The notes: a model not told the origin generated them from the sequence alone. DNA of 64,000 nt from Tunturibacter psychrotolerans (GCF_040359615.1 NZ_CP132942.1:5146001-5210000), one strand, 5' to 3'; positions 18,926 through 30,000 are shown, counted from the first letter of the stretch. Program-made: numbers and translations.

Positions 18926-21322
18926 ATGCTCTACGGCTTGGGGCGCCCAGGTGTGCAAACCCATCCAGGAACCGTCTATCGATTTGGCCCGTTTGAGGTA
19001 AACGCCGCCTCGGGTGAACTTCTCAAGAACGGGAGACCGATAAGGTTGCAGGAGCAACCCTGCCGGCTCCTCCTCGTGCTTCTTGAAACTCCCGGGCAAG
19101 TCGTCAGCCGCGAGGAGCTTCGAGACCGTCTCTGGTCTGGAGATACGTTTGTCTATTTCGACGGCAGTCTTCGGGTGGCGGTTCGCAAGCTGAGGGAGGC
19201 GTTGGACGATAACGCGGACGATCCCCGATACATCGAGACGATTCCAAAGCGAGGCTATCGGTTTCTCATCTCTGAAGTACGCAGGGTAGAGGCGGCTTCT
19301 GAAGTTGCAGAACCAGAAGCAGCGAAACGGAGCGAGGGTGCAAGGCGCGACAGTGTGGAGGGTTTGAAGACGGGCACGAAAGCCGCTCGATGGTGGGTGG
19401 CCGCTGTTGCCGCGATCCTGATGATTGGAATTGGACTGGCTGCTGGCCGCAGGATGTTTTTCCCTCACACGGTACACGCGCTGACGGACAAGGACACGAT
19501 CGTACTTGCGGACTTTGCCAACGCCACCGGCGACCCGGTCTTTGACGGCACGCTGCGGCAGGGGCTCTCCGTGCAATTGGAGCAGTCACCCTTCCTTAGC
19601 ATTATCCCTGACGAGAAGATCCAGCAGACCCTCGGCCAGATGGGCCAATCCGCCGATGCAAAGCTGATACAGGCGACTGCGCGGGAGGTATGCCAACGGA
19701 CGGCGAGCGCCGCGGTGCTCGAGGGTTCGATCGGCAAGATTGGCACGCAGTATCTGCTCACGCTCAAAGCGGTCAACTGCAAAAGCGGAGAGACGCTGGC
19801 GAGCACGGAGGCACAGGCGAGCGACGAGAACTATGTGCTCAATGCACTTGGAAAGGTCTCCGTCGAGATGCGGAACAAGCTGGGCGAGTCTCTCAGCACG
19901 ATCCGGAAGTTTGATATCCCTTTGGAGGAGGCGACGACACCCTCGCTTCAGGCTCTGAAGGCTTATAGCTCCGGCATGCGCATTCTCAGGACAAAAGAGC
20001 CGGATGCGGCAACGCCGTTTTTCAAACGTGCCGTCGAACTCGACCCGAACTTTGCGGTCGCTTACGCCTACCTGGGCGTCCAGGCAACGGATAACCTTCA
20101 ACCCGGTCTCTCTGTCGACTACCGCACCAAGGCCTATGAACTGCGCGACCGGTCCAGTGAGGCGGAGAAGTATTGGATTACCGCCACTTACCATAAAGGA
20201 GTCACCGGCAACATCCCAAAGGCCATTGAAGCCTGCGATCTCTGGATTCAAGACTATCCGCGCTCAGAGATGCCGCACATCTACCTGTCGGCGGCGGTTT
20301 TGCCGGTCGTTGGACAGTATGAAAGAGCGGCCGAAGAATCCACCGAGGGAGTTCGTCTGCGCCCTGACTTTGCCCTCGCCTATGCTTTCCGCATTCGTGC
20401 GTACACCGCTCTGAATCGCTTCGATGAGGCGAAGGCGATCTACGCGCAGGCTCTTGAACGCAAATTACATACCTCCGAAATTGACGCCGCTATGTATTTT
20501 TTGGCATTCGTGCAGAACGATACGGCGGCGATGGCCCAACACGTTATAAGGGCGGAGTCTCTACCGAATTGGGAACACAAGATTTTGAGTATGGAAGGCG
20601 ATACTGCCGCCTACGCAGGGCACCTCAGAGAAGCTCGCGAGTTCAGCCGTCGCGCGATGGATAGCGCCCAACGCGCCGGAGAGAAAGATGCGCCTGCGGT
20701 CTACTCCGGCATCTCCGGGCTGAGAGAAGCCTGGTTTGGCAACACCGACGAAGCGCGGCGACGCGCTACTTTGGCAATGCAGCTCTCAACCGGCCGCGAT
20801 CTGCAGTATTTTGCTGCGCTCGTGTTTGCCTACACCAGGGATGACGCGCGAGCGAAGGTGCTGGCCGACGATTTGGACAAGAGTTTTCCGGAAGACACGA
20901 TTGTGCAGTTCAACTATCTGCCGACCGTCCGCGGAAGGCTCGCGCTCAACAAAGGAGATGCTCCCGGCGCCATCTCGAATCTTGCGGCCTCGGCACCTTA
21001 TGAGCTTGGGGAGACGAGAGCTACTGATTTGGAATGGACCGCAATGTTTCCAGTCTTTGTGCGCGGCGAAGCCTATCTGGCTGCCCATCGGGGTAGCGAA
21101 GCCGCCGCGGAGTTCCAGAAAATCCTCGACCATCGCGGCCTCGTCCTGAACCAACCCATCGGTGCGCTTGCCCATCTTGGCCTCGGCCGCGCTTATGTGT
21201 TAGAGGGCAACCTCTCCAAGGCCAAGGCGGCCTATGAGGATTTCCTTACGCTATGGAAGGACGCGGACCCTGATATTCCCGTCTTGCAACAGGCGAAAGC
21301 GGAGTACGGAAAATTGAGGTAG
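18926..21322 (+). CDS. Winged-helix DNA-binding / transmembrane / TPR regulator
   Basis: 798 residues with three parts. Residues about 15-115 are an OmpR/PhoB-type winged helix (YRFGPFEVNAASGELLKNG; QVVSREELRDRLW; VAVRKLREALDD; YIETIPKRGYRF). A single transmembrane helix follows near 154-172 (WWVAAVAAILMIGIGLAAGR). The large C-terminal region holds a FlgO/TolB-like segment (VLADFANATGDPVFDGTLRQGL) and then TPR repeats. This CadC-like layout, with a cytoplasmic DNA-binding head and an outward sensor, is highly expanded in acidobacteria; targets are unknown. It is divergent from the secreted protein upstream (gap about 225 bp), which it might control. Confidence 0.88.
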   Translation: MLYGLGRPGVQTHPGTVYRFGPFEVNAASGELLKNGRPIRLQEQPCRLLLVLLETPGQVVSREELRDRLWSGDTFVYFDGSLRVAVRKLREALDDNADDPRYIETIPKRGYRFLISEVRRVEAASEVAEPEAAKRSEGARRDSVEGLKTGTKAARWWVAAVAAILMIGIGLAAGRRMFFPHTVHALTDKDTIVLADFANATGDPVFDGTLRQGLSVQLEQSPFLSIIPDEKIQQTLGQMGQSADAKLIQATAREVCQRTASAAVLEGSIGKIGTQYLLTLKAVNCKSGETLASTEAQASDENYVLNALGKVSVEMRNKLGESLSTIRKFDIPLEEATTPSLQALKAYSSGMRILRTKEPDAATPFFKRAVELDPNFAVAYAYLGVQATDNLQPGLSVDYRTKAYELRDRSSEAEKYWITATYHKGVTGNIPKAIEACDLWIQDYPRSEMPHIYLSAAVLPVVGQYERAAEESTEGVRLRPDFALAYAFRIRAYTALNRFDEAKAIYAQALERKLHTSEIDAAMYFLAFVQNDTAAMAQHVIRAESLPNWEHKILSMEGDTAAYAGHLREAREFSRRAMDSAQRAGEKDAPAVYSGISGLREAWFGNTDEARRRATLAMQLSTGRDLQYFAALVFAYTRDDARAKVLADDLDKSFPEDTIVQFNYLPTVRGRLALNKGDAPGAISNLAASAPYELGETRATDLEWTAMFPVFVRGEAYLAAHRGSEAAAEFQKILDHRGLVLNQPIGALAHLGLGRAYVLEGNLSKAKAAYEDFLTLWKDADPDIPVLQQAKAEYGKLR

Positions 21323-21654
21323 CGAAGAGGATCCCGCATTGGCCGGTGTACTTCATCGCTTATGGCGCCTGAAGAGTCGCACTATCGATAACTCTCGATT
21401 CTCGCTGGTCCCACTTGGTGATAACAGGCCGAGTCACTTATTGAGTGCATCGGCGATTTATCGCTCTCCGAGAACATGGATTTAGCTTCCTCCGTCCAAA
21501 GGGCGAAACGGGCATTTCTCAGAGCAACACGAAACACAATCGTATTTGCAAAGCCTCGACCTGTGGGAGGTGGCCAGCTTGAGCGCGAATATAGCAAAAA
21601 GCCACTGAAAAGATAGCGATCAACCGCGACAAGGACAGCCGCATCCAACACAGC
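21323..21654. other. Intergenic stretch holding a full R1 repeat
   Basis: No gene recognised; the R1 palindrome lies at 21407-21473. Confidence 0.5.
21407..21473. repeat. Dispersed repeat family R1, complete copy
   Basis: An imperfect palindrome of about 66 bp: left arm GGTGATAACAGGCCGAGTCA, centre CTTATTGAG, right arm TGCATCGGCGATTTATCGC. Single arms of it occur at 4483, 14587, 16164, 17970 and 24333. No copy was found between 26 and 61 kb. Confidence 0.6.
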
Positions 21655-22737
21655 ATGCACTTACCGTTGTCGCCGCCGATCCTGCCAATGCTCGCCAAGC
21701 GGGTCGATACGATCCCCTCCGATGCAGACGTATGGATCTTTGAGCCGAAGTGGGACGGATTTCGCGCTATTATTTTTCGCGACGGAGAGGATATGCTCCT
21801 CCAAAGTCGCGACGGCAAGCCTCTCGATCGCTACTTTCCAGAACTGCGGGACCCGCTGCTCAAGCTATTGCCGCAACGATGCGTCCTGGATGGGGAGATC
21901 GTCATTGCGCGGGATGGCGGTCTTGACTTTGACGCCTTGACGCTACGCATACATCCTGCGGCCTCGCGCGTGAAGACCCTCGCTGCTCAATCTCCGGCTT
22001 CGATTGTCTTCTTTGACCTGCTTCAGCTTGACGATCGTGACCTGCGCGACGAGCCCTTCTCCGTGCGGCGCGACGAGCTTGAACGAGCCCTTGTGAACTT
22101 GCACGCGCCGCTGCATCTGACGCCCGCAACACAGAACCGCGCGATTGCGCAGGATTGGTTCACACGTTTCGAAGGGGCGGGGCTCGACGGCGTGATTGCC
22201 AAACCCGTCGCGGGGCCATATACGCCAGACAAACGAACCATGCTCAAGATCAAGCACGAGCGTGACTGCGATTGCGTTGTCGCCGGCCTCCGGTGGCACA
22301 AGGATGGCGAAGGCACCGCAGTTGGCTCGCTACTGTTAGGCTTGCATGACGCTTCCGGCAGGCTGCAGCACGTCGGGGTCTGCGCCAGCTTTACCGCCGC
22401 CAAACGCAGGGAGCTGGTAGAGTTTCTCGCACCCTATCGCGAAGCTGCGCTCCGTAACCATCCCTGGGAAGACTGGAAAAGCGAGGACGCACATGCCGGC
22501 GGTCGCATGCCCGGCGGCCAGTCGCGATGGAGCGGTGGCAAAGACCTGAGCTGGGTGCCGCTCCGCGTTGAGCTTGTGGTCGAAGTCGCCTATGAGCATA
22601 TGCAGGGCACACGCTTCCGCCACCTCGCGCACTTCAGGCGCTGGCGTCCTGACAAGGTTCCAATGGACTGCACCTACGAGCAACTCGAGGTCATTCCGCC
22701 TGAGGAATTGATGAGCATTTTTCCGGAGCGAACCTAG
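21655..22737 (+). CDS. ATP-dependent DNA ligase (LigD-ligase/LigC type)
   Basis: 360 residues. Motif I is FEPKWDGFRAI with the adenylated Lys32; further nucleotidyltransferase motifs are VLDGEIVI, SIVFFDLLQLDD, GLDGVIAKP and KIKHERDCDCVVAGLR, then an OB-fold C-terminus ending VIPPEELMSIFPERT. It seals DNA nicks using ATP, and in the bacterial non-homologous end-joining setting this domain works with a LigD polymerase and Ku. The polymerase gene lies immediately downstream in opposite orientation with only 30 bp between stops. Ku is not in the window. The start is the first ATG; a second Met (21688) is possible. Confidence 0.92.
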   Translation: MHLPLSPPILPMLAKRVDTIPSDADVWIFEPKWDGFRAIIFRDGEDMLLQSRDGKPLDRYFPELRDPLLKLLPQRCVLDGEIVIARDGGLDFDALTLRIHPAASRVKTLAAQSPASIVFFDLLQLDDRDLRDEPFSVRRDELERALVNLHAPLHLTPATQNRAIAQDWFTRFEGAGLDGVIAKPVAGPYTPDKRTMLKIKHERDCDCVVAGLRWHKDGEGTAVGSLLLGLHDASGRLQHVGVCASFTAAKRRELVEFLAPYREAALRNHPWEDWKSEDAHAGGRMPGGQSRWSGGKDLSWVPLRVELVVEVAYEHMQGTRFRHLAHFRRWRPDKVPMDCTYEQLEVIPPEELMSIFPERT

Positions 22738-22767
22738 CCGCGAGTCAACAGGCTCCAACCGAGCGCT

Positions 22768-24132
22768 TCACGGCCTTTCTTTAGTCCCGCGCCACGCCCG
22801 TGTTGGGTCATCGTCCGGATCCGGCGTATCCTGCGAGGGCCGCAGCGTCTCCGGCACATGTCGCAGGTTTACACGAATGCGATACCACACATACGCCGAC
22901 CCGCGCATGCGGTCCAACAGCACGTCATCCGGTGCCAGCAGCGCCGCAGCTTCGTAGTGCTGTTGCTTCCATCGCTCGAGCCCTGCTTCCGCCGCAGCCT
23001 TGTCGGATGACTGTGCGACCACGATCAGGGGCATCGTGGGCTGCCGTCGTCCTTTCTTCGCGACAGGAGCGGTTGCCGGATCAACCTCTTCACCTTCAGC
23101 TTTGACCACCCTCTTCGACTTGCCGGAGCTGCGGGCCTTCGATGGCTGCACACGCGCAGGCTCACCTTCCATCTTGCGGAAGTGAGGCGGCCACGGCGCA
23201 TCGCCTAGACCCTCCGCCTCATCCCGCTCAGCCATCGTCAGCAACGCATCGAGCACACCCGCACGTTCGTCCATGGCAGCGTGCGGGTCACCGATCTTCG
23301 CGAATCGATCCGGAATGGTAAGCACGGTGAAGTCCGCTGGATCGCATCTCATCACTTCATCCCACCGCAGTGGTGTGCTCACTCGCGCATCGGGCAGCGG
23401 CCGCACCGAGAAGGCGGAGCAGGTCGTTCGATCTTTCGCATTCTGGTTGTAGTCCAGAAAGATTCCGTGTCGCTCTTCCTTCCACCATTTGCTGCTCGCC
23501 AACGAACATCGTTTCTCTACCGCGCGAGCCAGAGCCAGCGCGGCCCGGCGCACTTCGGTGAAGCTCCACCTTGCTTCAATACGGATATTGATGTGAATAC
23601 CACGTGATCCACTGGTCTTCGGCCACGCCACCAGACCCAACTCGTCGAGTAGAGCTTTCACCTCCATGGCTACAGCGCGCACGTCGTTCCAACCGACCCC
23701 GGGCTGCGGATCGAGGTCCACGCGCAGCTCATCGGGATGATCGAGGTCTCCCGTGCGAACCGGGTGCGGGTGCAACTCCATGCAACCAAGGTTCACAATC
23801 CAGGCGAGACCGGCGGCCTCATCCACCACCACTTCGTCTGCGGTGCGACCGGACGGGAAGGACAAGGTCACCGTCCGCATCCAGTCCGGGAGATCACTGG
23901 GGGCGCGCTTCTGATAAAAGGGCTCCGCCTCCGCGCCATTTACAAAGCGTTTGAGGACCACGGGACGATCCACGATGCCGCGCAGCGCGCCTGGCGCGAC
24001 CGCAAGGAAGTAGCGCACGATGTCCAGCTTTGTCAGCCGGACGCCCCTTGAAAAGTAGGGCTTTGACGGGCTGCTGATGCGCACCGTGTGGCCCGCGACC
24101 TCAACCAACTCTACATCGTCGGTCCTCGCCAT
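22768..24132 (-). CDS. LigD-type primase-polymerase (non-homologous end joining)
   Basis: 454 residues; ATG 24132 has AGGAG six bases upstream, so the 43 residues of open frame above it are excluded. It is an archaeo-eukaryotic-primase-type polymerase: RLTKLDIVRYFLAVAPG, ELRVDLDPQPGVGW (the DLDP metal-binding aspartates), KTSGSRGIHI and HGIFLDYNQNAKDRTT are all family motifs. The C-terminal 130 residues add a Lys/Arg-rich linker and a small domain ending VRVNLRHVP-type sequence not found in the minimal polymerase. It should fill gaps at DNA ends, preferring ribonucleotides, as shown for LigD Pol domains. It is separate from the ligase gene, not fused to it. Confidence 0.9.
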   Translation of the reverse strand: MARTDDVELVEVAGHTVRISSPSKPYFSRGVRLTKLDIVRYFLAVAPGALRGIVDRPVVLKRFVNGAEAEPFYQKRAPSDLPDWMRTVTLSFPSGRTADEVVVDEAAGLAWIVNLGCMELHPHPVRTGDLDHPDELRVDLDPQPGVGWNDVRAVAMEVKALLDELGLVAWPKTSGSRGIHINIRIEARWSFTEVRRAALALARAVEKRCSLASSKWWKEERHGIFLDYNQNAKDRTTCSAFSVRPLPDARVSTPLRWDEVMRCDPADFTVLTIPDRFAKIGDPHAAMDERAGVLDALLTMAERDEAEGLGDAPWPPHFRKMEGEPARVQPSKARSSGKSKRVVKAEGEEVDPATAPVAKKGRRQPTMPLIVVAQSSDKAAAEAGLERWKQQHYEAAALLAPDDVLLDRMRGSAYVWYRIRVNLRHVPETLRPSQDTPDPDDDPTRAWRGTKERP

Positions 24133-25101
24133 GGCATTCTCCTCGCCCCTTGCAGTGTGATGCGCTTCACCGGTCCAGGAGTGGTTGAATGCCGAGCAGA
24201 AAGGCGCGCTGGCTAGACCTCCATCCTCAGAAATAAGCCGGAATGCCAGCAGATCCGTCATCGCGTTTGGCAGCAGTTTCGGTTCGCCTAGAGGTCAACG
24301 TCGTGGATTTGGATGAGTCGGCTTGCAAAGTCTCATTTGGTGCTAACAGGCCAATGCGCTCATCGAGCAGCCATTATTTCGTGTCCCGGGTGGATGCTCG
24401 GCAAACAGGAAGTTAGCCAGCTAGCCGATCAAGGAGGGGGTAACTTCCGTATAGCCCGTGATCCAGGAATTTTGCTTCACCCGTAGCAGCTCATTATGCA
24501 GGTATTGCGATCCAGTAACTATCCCCACAATAGAGAGGGTTTCAGAAATAACTGAGACCACAGGGAATAAACCCACCATGACTCAGTTATAAGTCTTAGC
24601 GCCATCAAGATTTATCCTTGAGGAAAATTCAACCGTGCGCTTTCAGATGACAGCTCATAAGCTCTACGGACCTCAAGGCATTTGAGCCTTGATCGTCAGA
24701 CGAGGAGCTGAGCGGGAGGTAACGAATCTCCATATTCTTGCGTTAGGCGATCGCGTGAGCGTGTGATGGTGCGCGTCTGTATGAGTTCGATCAAGCTGGC
24801 GAAGGCCGCTAATGGCGCCATCCCAGCAGAACGTCGGCGAGACCGCGATGCTGGGGATGTTGTCAAGGCTTTCTGGGGAACCGGATCAGCCCTGAATCCA
24901 TTGCTATCCCCCTTTGTTGAAACACGATACTGTCCTTCATCATCAACCACTTGGATTTACTAAACTGAAAGAGGTTCGGGACGCAACAAGCTACAGCTCA
25001 AGCCAAGCAGTATGGCAGCCGCGCTAAAAATGCAAACCGTCTTGCTCGCCATAGGGATGGCTGCCATCGTGCTCGATTACTCCACGAGTAGCCAAATCTG
25101 T
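24133..25101. other. Long intergenic stretch
   Basis: No convincing gene. It contains an R1 arm (24333-24371) and a 9-bp perfect inverted repeat, ATAACTGAG (24548-24556) with CTCAGTTAT (24582-24590). Confidence 0.4.
24333..24371. repeat. Dispersed repeat family R1, single arm
   Basis: TTTGGTGCTAACAGGCCAAT then GCGCTCATCGAGC, the left half of R1. It is the last copy before the conflict-gene cluster. Confidence 0.4.
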
Positions 25102-25890
25102 TCACATCGCTCGCGCGATTTGGTCCATCCTCTCTATCTCCTTCAACCGGCGGCCGGCCCGCGAACTCCAATTAGGATCGTTTCCCTTCCGCCGAGTGCC
25201 TACGATGTGGCTCGCGGCGGCCGTGACTTGCTTCTCGCCACCCCATTTGCTGATGATCTGATAGTTACCACCGTGTCCAGGCGCAGTTTGCAACGGCCCA
25301 GGAGGCGCTACGGCACCGGCAATCTTCGCAGAAGACATGTAGTCATACGGACCCGCCGTCCCAGGAGCGAACCACGCTCGAAGCAGCCAATTCGAGACCT
25401 GAACGACGGTACCGTCCTTGCAGGTCTTGCCGTATGTCTGAACCTCCACGGCGTCGCACATCTCCAACGCGTGCAGCGAACCTTTGTTATCGTTGGCAAA
25501 CTGGTTTGCACCCTCATCACCTGCTGTTTCGAGAATCTCGTGAGAGGCATCGACGCTCACGCCGGTCGGACCCAGGAGACTGCCGCAGGTGGTAACAGCG
25601 CACAGGGAAAAGGGGACACCTTTGCTATTGATGTCATGGTATGCACTTGCGCCGGGCGCGTCTGGAAGTATCGGTACAAAACCATAGACCCATTCACCAG
25701 GCTGAATATCATTCGCGTTGGCGCCCGCGCGTATCGTGGCTTGCGCACCCCACTCCGCTGCGAACTCCTGTTTGACCTGGTCTTGGACTGCCTCCGCAAT
25801 ATGATTGAGGACAGCAGGCGTGAGCTTCGAGCCGTCCTGCGTGGCAGCACCCTTGGTTGAATCAATAAGAACCCATTTGAAGGCGTTCAT
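25102..25890 (-). CDS. Possible zincin-like protein of unknown function
   Basis: 262 residues; GGGAG five bases before ATG 25890. No signal peptide. The central segment VSVDASHEILETAGDEGAN has an HExxE core followed by an Asp, as in poorly characterised zincin-like proteins with 'HE..E...D' signatures; metal binding is an inference. Other visible features are WVYGFVPILPDAPGASAYHD, two Cys-containing loops (CAVTTCGSLLG; MCDAVEVQTYGKTC) and a basic C-terminal tail. Homologous hypothetical proteins appear in soil bacteria and cyanobacteria. Confidence 0.6.
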   Translation of the reverse strand: MNAFKWVLIDSTKGAATQDGSKLTPAVLNHIAEAVQDQVKQEFAAEWGAQATIRAGANANDIQPGEWVYGFVPILPDAPGASAYHDINSKGVPFSLCAVTTCGSLLGPTGVSVDASHEILETAGDEGANQFANDNKGSLHALEMCDAVEVQTYGKTCKDGTVVQVSNWLLRAWFAPGTAGPYDYMSSAKIAGAVAPPGPLQTAPGHGGNYQIISKWGGEKQVTAAASHIVGTRRKGNDPNWSSRAGRRLKEIERMDQIARAM

Positions 25891-26183
25891 TGCTGCTCCC
25901 TTCCGAACAAACGTTCAGTTATTCCACGCGCTCGGCTATTGTTTCGGCATGGACATCCAGACCCCAAAAATGTAGTTTTTCCTTCATGACCGGCTCCCTT
26001 CCGCTTGTGTCTCTGAGCTGTGCCTTCCTTCTGAACTCACAGCCTAACCCACGGTCAGCGCATCAGCGCCGGTCACTCGTTAATGACTGTGGGCGCCAGC
26101 TTGATTCAGTCCTCGCTCTCATATCGTAGTTGGCGAAGGAAAGCACGTAGTGACCCAATTGAATCTTGAGCAAGATTTGTTCG
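25891..26183. other. Intergenic stretch without a recognised gene
   Basis: Nothing protein-like is seen. It marks the entry into the conflict-gene cluster. Confidence 0.3.
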
Positions 26184-26520
26184 ATGACTGGAAAAGAACG
26201 CAGCGGCGTGTTCTTATCATATGCACGGAAAGGTGTGGGATGTCGAGAGCGGCCAAGAACTGCGCACCCTCACCGGCCACTCCGGCGAGGTCAGAAACGT
26301 GGCGCTGAGTGCGGACGGGCGGCGCGCGGTTTCCGCTTCTGGCGATCATACGCTCAAGGTGTGGAATGTGGAGAGCGGCGCGTGTATCGCAACCTTCACC
26401 TGCGACTCCAGGCCTCCGTGTTGTGCCTTCGCGGACTCTGAAACTGTCATCGCTGGCGACGCGGGGGCCGGCTCCACTTTCTTTCCCTTGAATTTGCGAG
26501 CCTGGATAATTCGTCCGGAG
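26184..26520 (+). pseudogene. Collapsed TIR-(NB-ARC)-WD40 gene
   Basis: ATG 26184 opens MTGKERSGVFLSYARK, the first strand of a TIR domain like that of the neighbouring gene (RVFISYARKD). At AAAGGTGTGGGATG the sequence jumps into the last two WD40 blades: KVWDVESGQELRTLTGHSG in another frame, then CIATFTCDSR and a degenerate last blade. The whole NB-ARC region and twelve or so repeats are missing, and the junction is out of frame, so the gene is dead. Its 3' flank duplicates that of the intact gene. Confidence 0.8.
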
Positions 26521-26781
26521 TCGGTTCGGAGAAAGATTTTTTGCGTACAACTCGCGATTGCCTGGAAATAGGATCCATTTCACTGGCTTAGGATTATCAC
26601 TTTGCGCATCATCGCCTAACCACTCATGGATGTATTCCACGTCGGGCTGCGGCACGGTGAGATCATATTTCTGATCGTGGGATAAGATCTATTGCCTGAC
26701 CCAGCCATTTACGAATGGTGCTGGTCGTCAAGGCTTGTATTTGGTCTTGCATAGGTTTTCGGCTCGTCTGGATTTTCGTTG
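26230..26781 (+). repeat. Direct repeat flanking the NLR-like gene, copy 1
   Basis: Begins AAGGTGTGGGATG and ends near GGCTCGTCTGGATTTTCGTT; it matches 30351-30882 at high identity, covering the last two WD40 blades and about 240 bp downstream of the stop. This copy has about 20 extra bases (around 26703-26722) and an extra T that breaks the coding frame. Confidence 0.85.
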
Positions 26782-27089
26782 CACTACATCCGTATCACTC
26801 TACAAGCCACTTAGAGCCGCAAATTTGGCGGCCCTTCGTAAGGCTACGCCTTATTGCCTGAAGTCGAGCTTCAGCGTGTGCGAGATCGGCAGTAAATGGC
26901 CTTGTTGCGGCAGTCTCGTACCGCTGACGCGACGATTTTAAGGAATGATGACGTCCTTTATCGCAACCTATCCAACATCGGCATCATGCCCAGAAACGGA
27001 GTTTGGGCTGGTGATTTTTGCTTGAGTTATCTTTGTGGCTTGTCCTTTGTCCTCTTTCCTTATGCGCTCATAATGGTCTGTAAGTTTAA

Positions 27090-30000
27090 ATGCTACTGTT
27101 TGAACCATCGCGCGTCTTTATCTCCTATGCCCGCAAAGACGGAGCTGCGCTCGCCCAGCGGCTGCAATCGGATCTAACGAAGCATGGCTTCGACGCTTGG
27201 CTCGACGCGCAGCGTATCGGTGGCGGGGCAGTTTGGAGCATGCAGATCGAGCGCGAAATCGACACGCGCCAAGTCATGATCGCGCTGCTAAGTCCGGGCT
27301 CTTATTCATCAGAAATGTGCCGCGCGGAACAGCTTCTCGCCCTCGACCACGGTAAGCGCGTTATTCCCGTGCTGGCCGTGACGAGTTCCGGCCGCCCGGT
27401 GTACCTATATGCCCGGCAGTATCGAGACTTCACCGACGAGGCCAGCTACGTTGTGCGTCTCGGCGAACTCCTGGCCGATATCCGCACTGGCGCCACCGCC
27501 ATCCTGCCAGACACCTACCGCAAAACTCGCGTTACCTACCTCACCGTTCCCCCGCGCGCGGCCAATTACCTGGAACGGTCTGAAGCCTTGCACGCGCTGC
27601 GCGACGCGCTGTTTGCTGAAGACCAACGCCAGCCCATCGCCCTCACCTCGTTGGCCGGCATGGGCGGCATCGGCAAGACGGTGCTGGCAAAGGCGCTCAC
27701 TGATGACGAAGTGGTGCGGCGCGCCTTCCCCGACGGCATCGTCTGGATCACCGCAGGTAAAGAGAGGAAGCGCGACTTCATTGAGGAAATGCGCGAGGTC
27801 GCCAGGGCGCTAGGCGACGACCTCAGCGGCTACAACACTGCTCTGGCTTGCGAGCATCAGTACCGCACCACCATCGCCAGCAAGGCGGCGCTCATCGTGG
27901 TGGATGACGTGTGGAGCAAGTCCGACATCGAGCCGCTGCTTGCCGAGTCACCGCGTTCCCGTTTTCTGTTCACCACCCGCGATGCTGCCATCGGTCGGTT
28001 TGTCGGTGCGCACGAGCATCGCGCCAACTTGCTGGATGTTTCGCAATCGCGCGAGCTGCTGGCATCGTGGGCGAACCTGCCGCTTGCCGAATTGCCCCCG
28101 GCTGCGGACGACATGATCGCCGAGTGCGGACGGCTACCACTGGCGCTTTCGGTGGTCGGCGCCATGCTGCGTGGCGCGAACGCAGAGTTTTGGACGGACA
28201 CGCTCGACCTGCTGCGCAAGGCCGATCTGTCAGCCATCCAGGAACAGCTTCCCGAGGGGCAGCAGAGCTTCTTCAAGGCGGTGGAGGTTAGCTTCCAGTC
28301 GCTAAAGCCAGAGATGCAGGAACGGTATAAGGCATTGGCTGTGTTGCTGGAGGACATGGCCGCGCCACTGCCTATTCTGGAAACACTGTGGAACGTGGAC
28401 AGACCTGAAGCACGACGCGTCAGCCGGAAATTGGTGGACCGCTCGCTGACACAAAGCGACGGCGCAGACGAGAGTATTCGCCTGCACGACCTGCAACTGG
28501 ATTATGTGCGCGCGCAGCACTCAGACAAGGAGGCGCTGGAGCTGATCCGCGGGGCGGTCAGGCTGTCGTCGAACGTGATAGCCCGAGATCCAAGCCAATT
28601 CACTTCACAGATGCTTGGACGGTTGTTGCCCCACCGGGACATGCCGACGATTGAGGAATTCACGAGGCGTGTTGCTGAAGGCATGCGAACACCCTGGCTC
28701 CGGCCACTGACGCCCGCGCTCCACCCGCCGGGCACCGCACTGTTGCGCACTCTTTCCGGCCACCTCGGCTGGGTCAGTGACGTGGCGCTCAATGGGGACG
28801 GGCGGCGCGCCATTTCCGCTTCTGGCGACTATACGCTCAAGGTGTGGGATGTGGAGAGCGGTCAGCAGCTCCGCACCCTCATCGGCCACTCCGGCTGGGT
28901 CAATGAAGTGGCGCTGAGTAGGGACGGGCGGCGCGCCGTCTCCGCTTCTCACGACCGTACACTCAAGGTGTGGGGTGTCGAAAGCGGCCAGGAACAGCGC
29001 ACCCTCACCGGCCACTCAGATGCGGTCCTTGCCGTGGCGCTGAGTGGGGACGGACGGCGCGCCGTCTCCGCTTCTCACGACCGTACGCTCAAGGTGTGGG
29101 ATGTGGAGAGCGGCCAGGAACTGCGCACCCTTACCGGCCACTCCGACGCGGTCCTTGCCGTGGCGCTGAGTGGGGACGGGCGGCGCGCCGTCTCCGCTTC
29201 TCACGACCGTACACTCAAGGTGTGGGATGTGGAGAGCGGCCAGGAACTGCGCACCCTCATCGGCCACTTCGGCGAGGTCAGAAACGTGGCGCTGAGTGGG
29301 GACGGGCGGCACGCCGTCTCCGCTTCTGATGACAAAACGCTCAAGGTATGGGATGTGGAGAGCGGTCAGCAGCTGCGCACCCTCGCCGGCCATTCCGGCG
29401 AGGTCAATGACGTGGCGCTGAGTGGGGACGGGCGGCGCGCCGTCTCCGCTTCTAACGACAAAACGCTCAAGGTGTGGGATATCGAGAGCGGTCATGAACG
29501 GCGCACCCTCACCGGCCACTCTGGCGAGGTCAGAAACGTGGCGCTGAGTGGGGACGGGCGGCGCGCCATCTCCGCTTCTGGCGACTACACGCTCAAGGTG
29601 TGGGATGTGGAGAGCGCCCAGGAACGGCACACCCTCACCGGCCACTCCGGCGAGGTCAATGGAGTGGCGCTGAGTGGTGACGGCCGGCGCGTCGTCTCCG
29701 CTTCTCACGACCGTACACTCAAGGTGTGGGATGTGGAGAACGGCAAGGAACTGCGCACCCTCACCGGCCACGAAGGCTGGGTCCTTGCCGTGGCGCTGAG
29801 TGGGGACGGGCGGCACGCGGTCTCCGCCTCTGACGACAAAACGCTCAAGGTATGGGATGTGGAAAGCGGTCAGCAGCTGCGCACCCTCGCCGGCCACTCC
29901 GGCGAGGTCAATGGCGTGGCGCTGAGTGAGGACGGGCGGCGCGCCGTCTCCGCTTCTCACGACTACACGCTCAAAGTGTGGGATGTGGGGAGCGGCCAGG

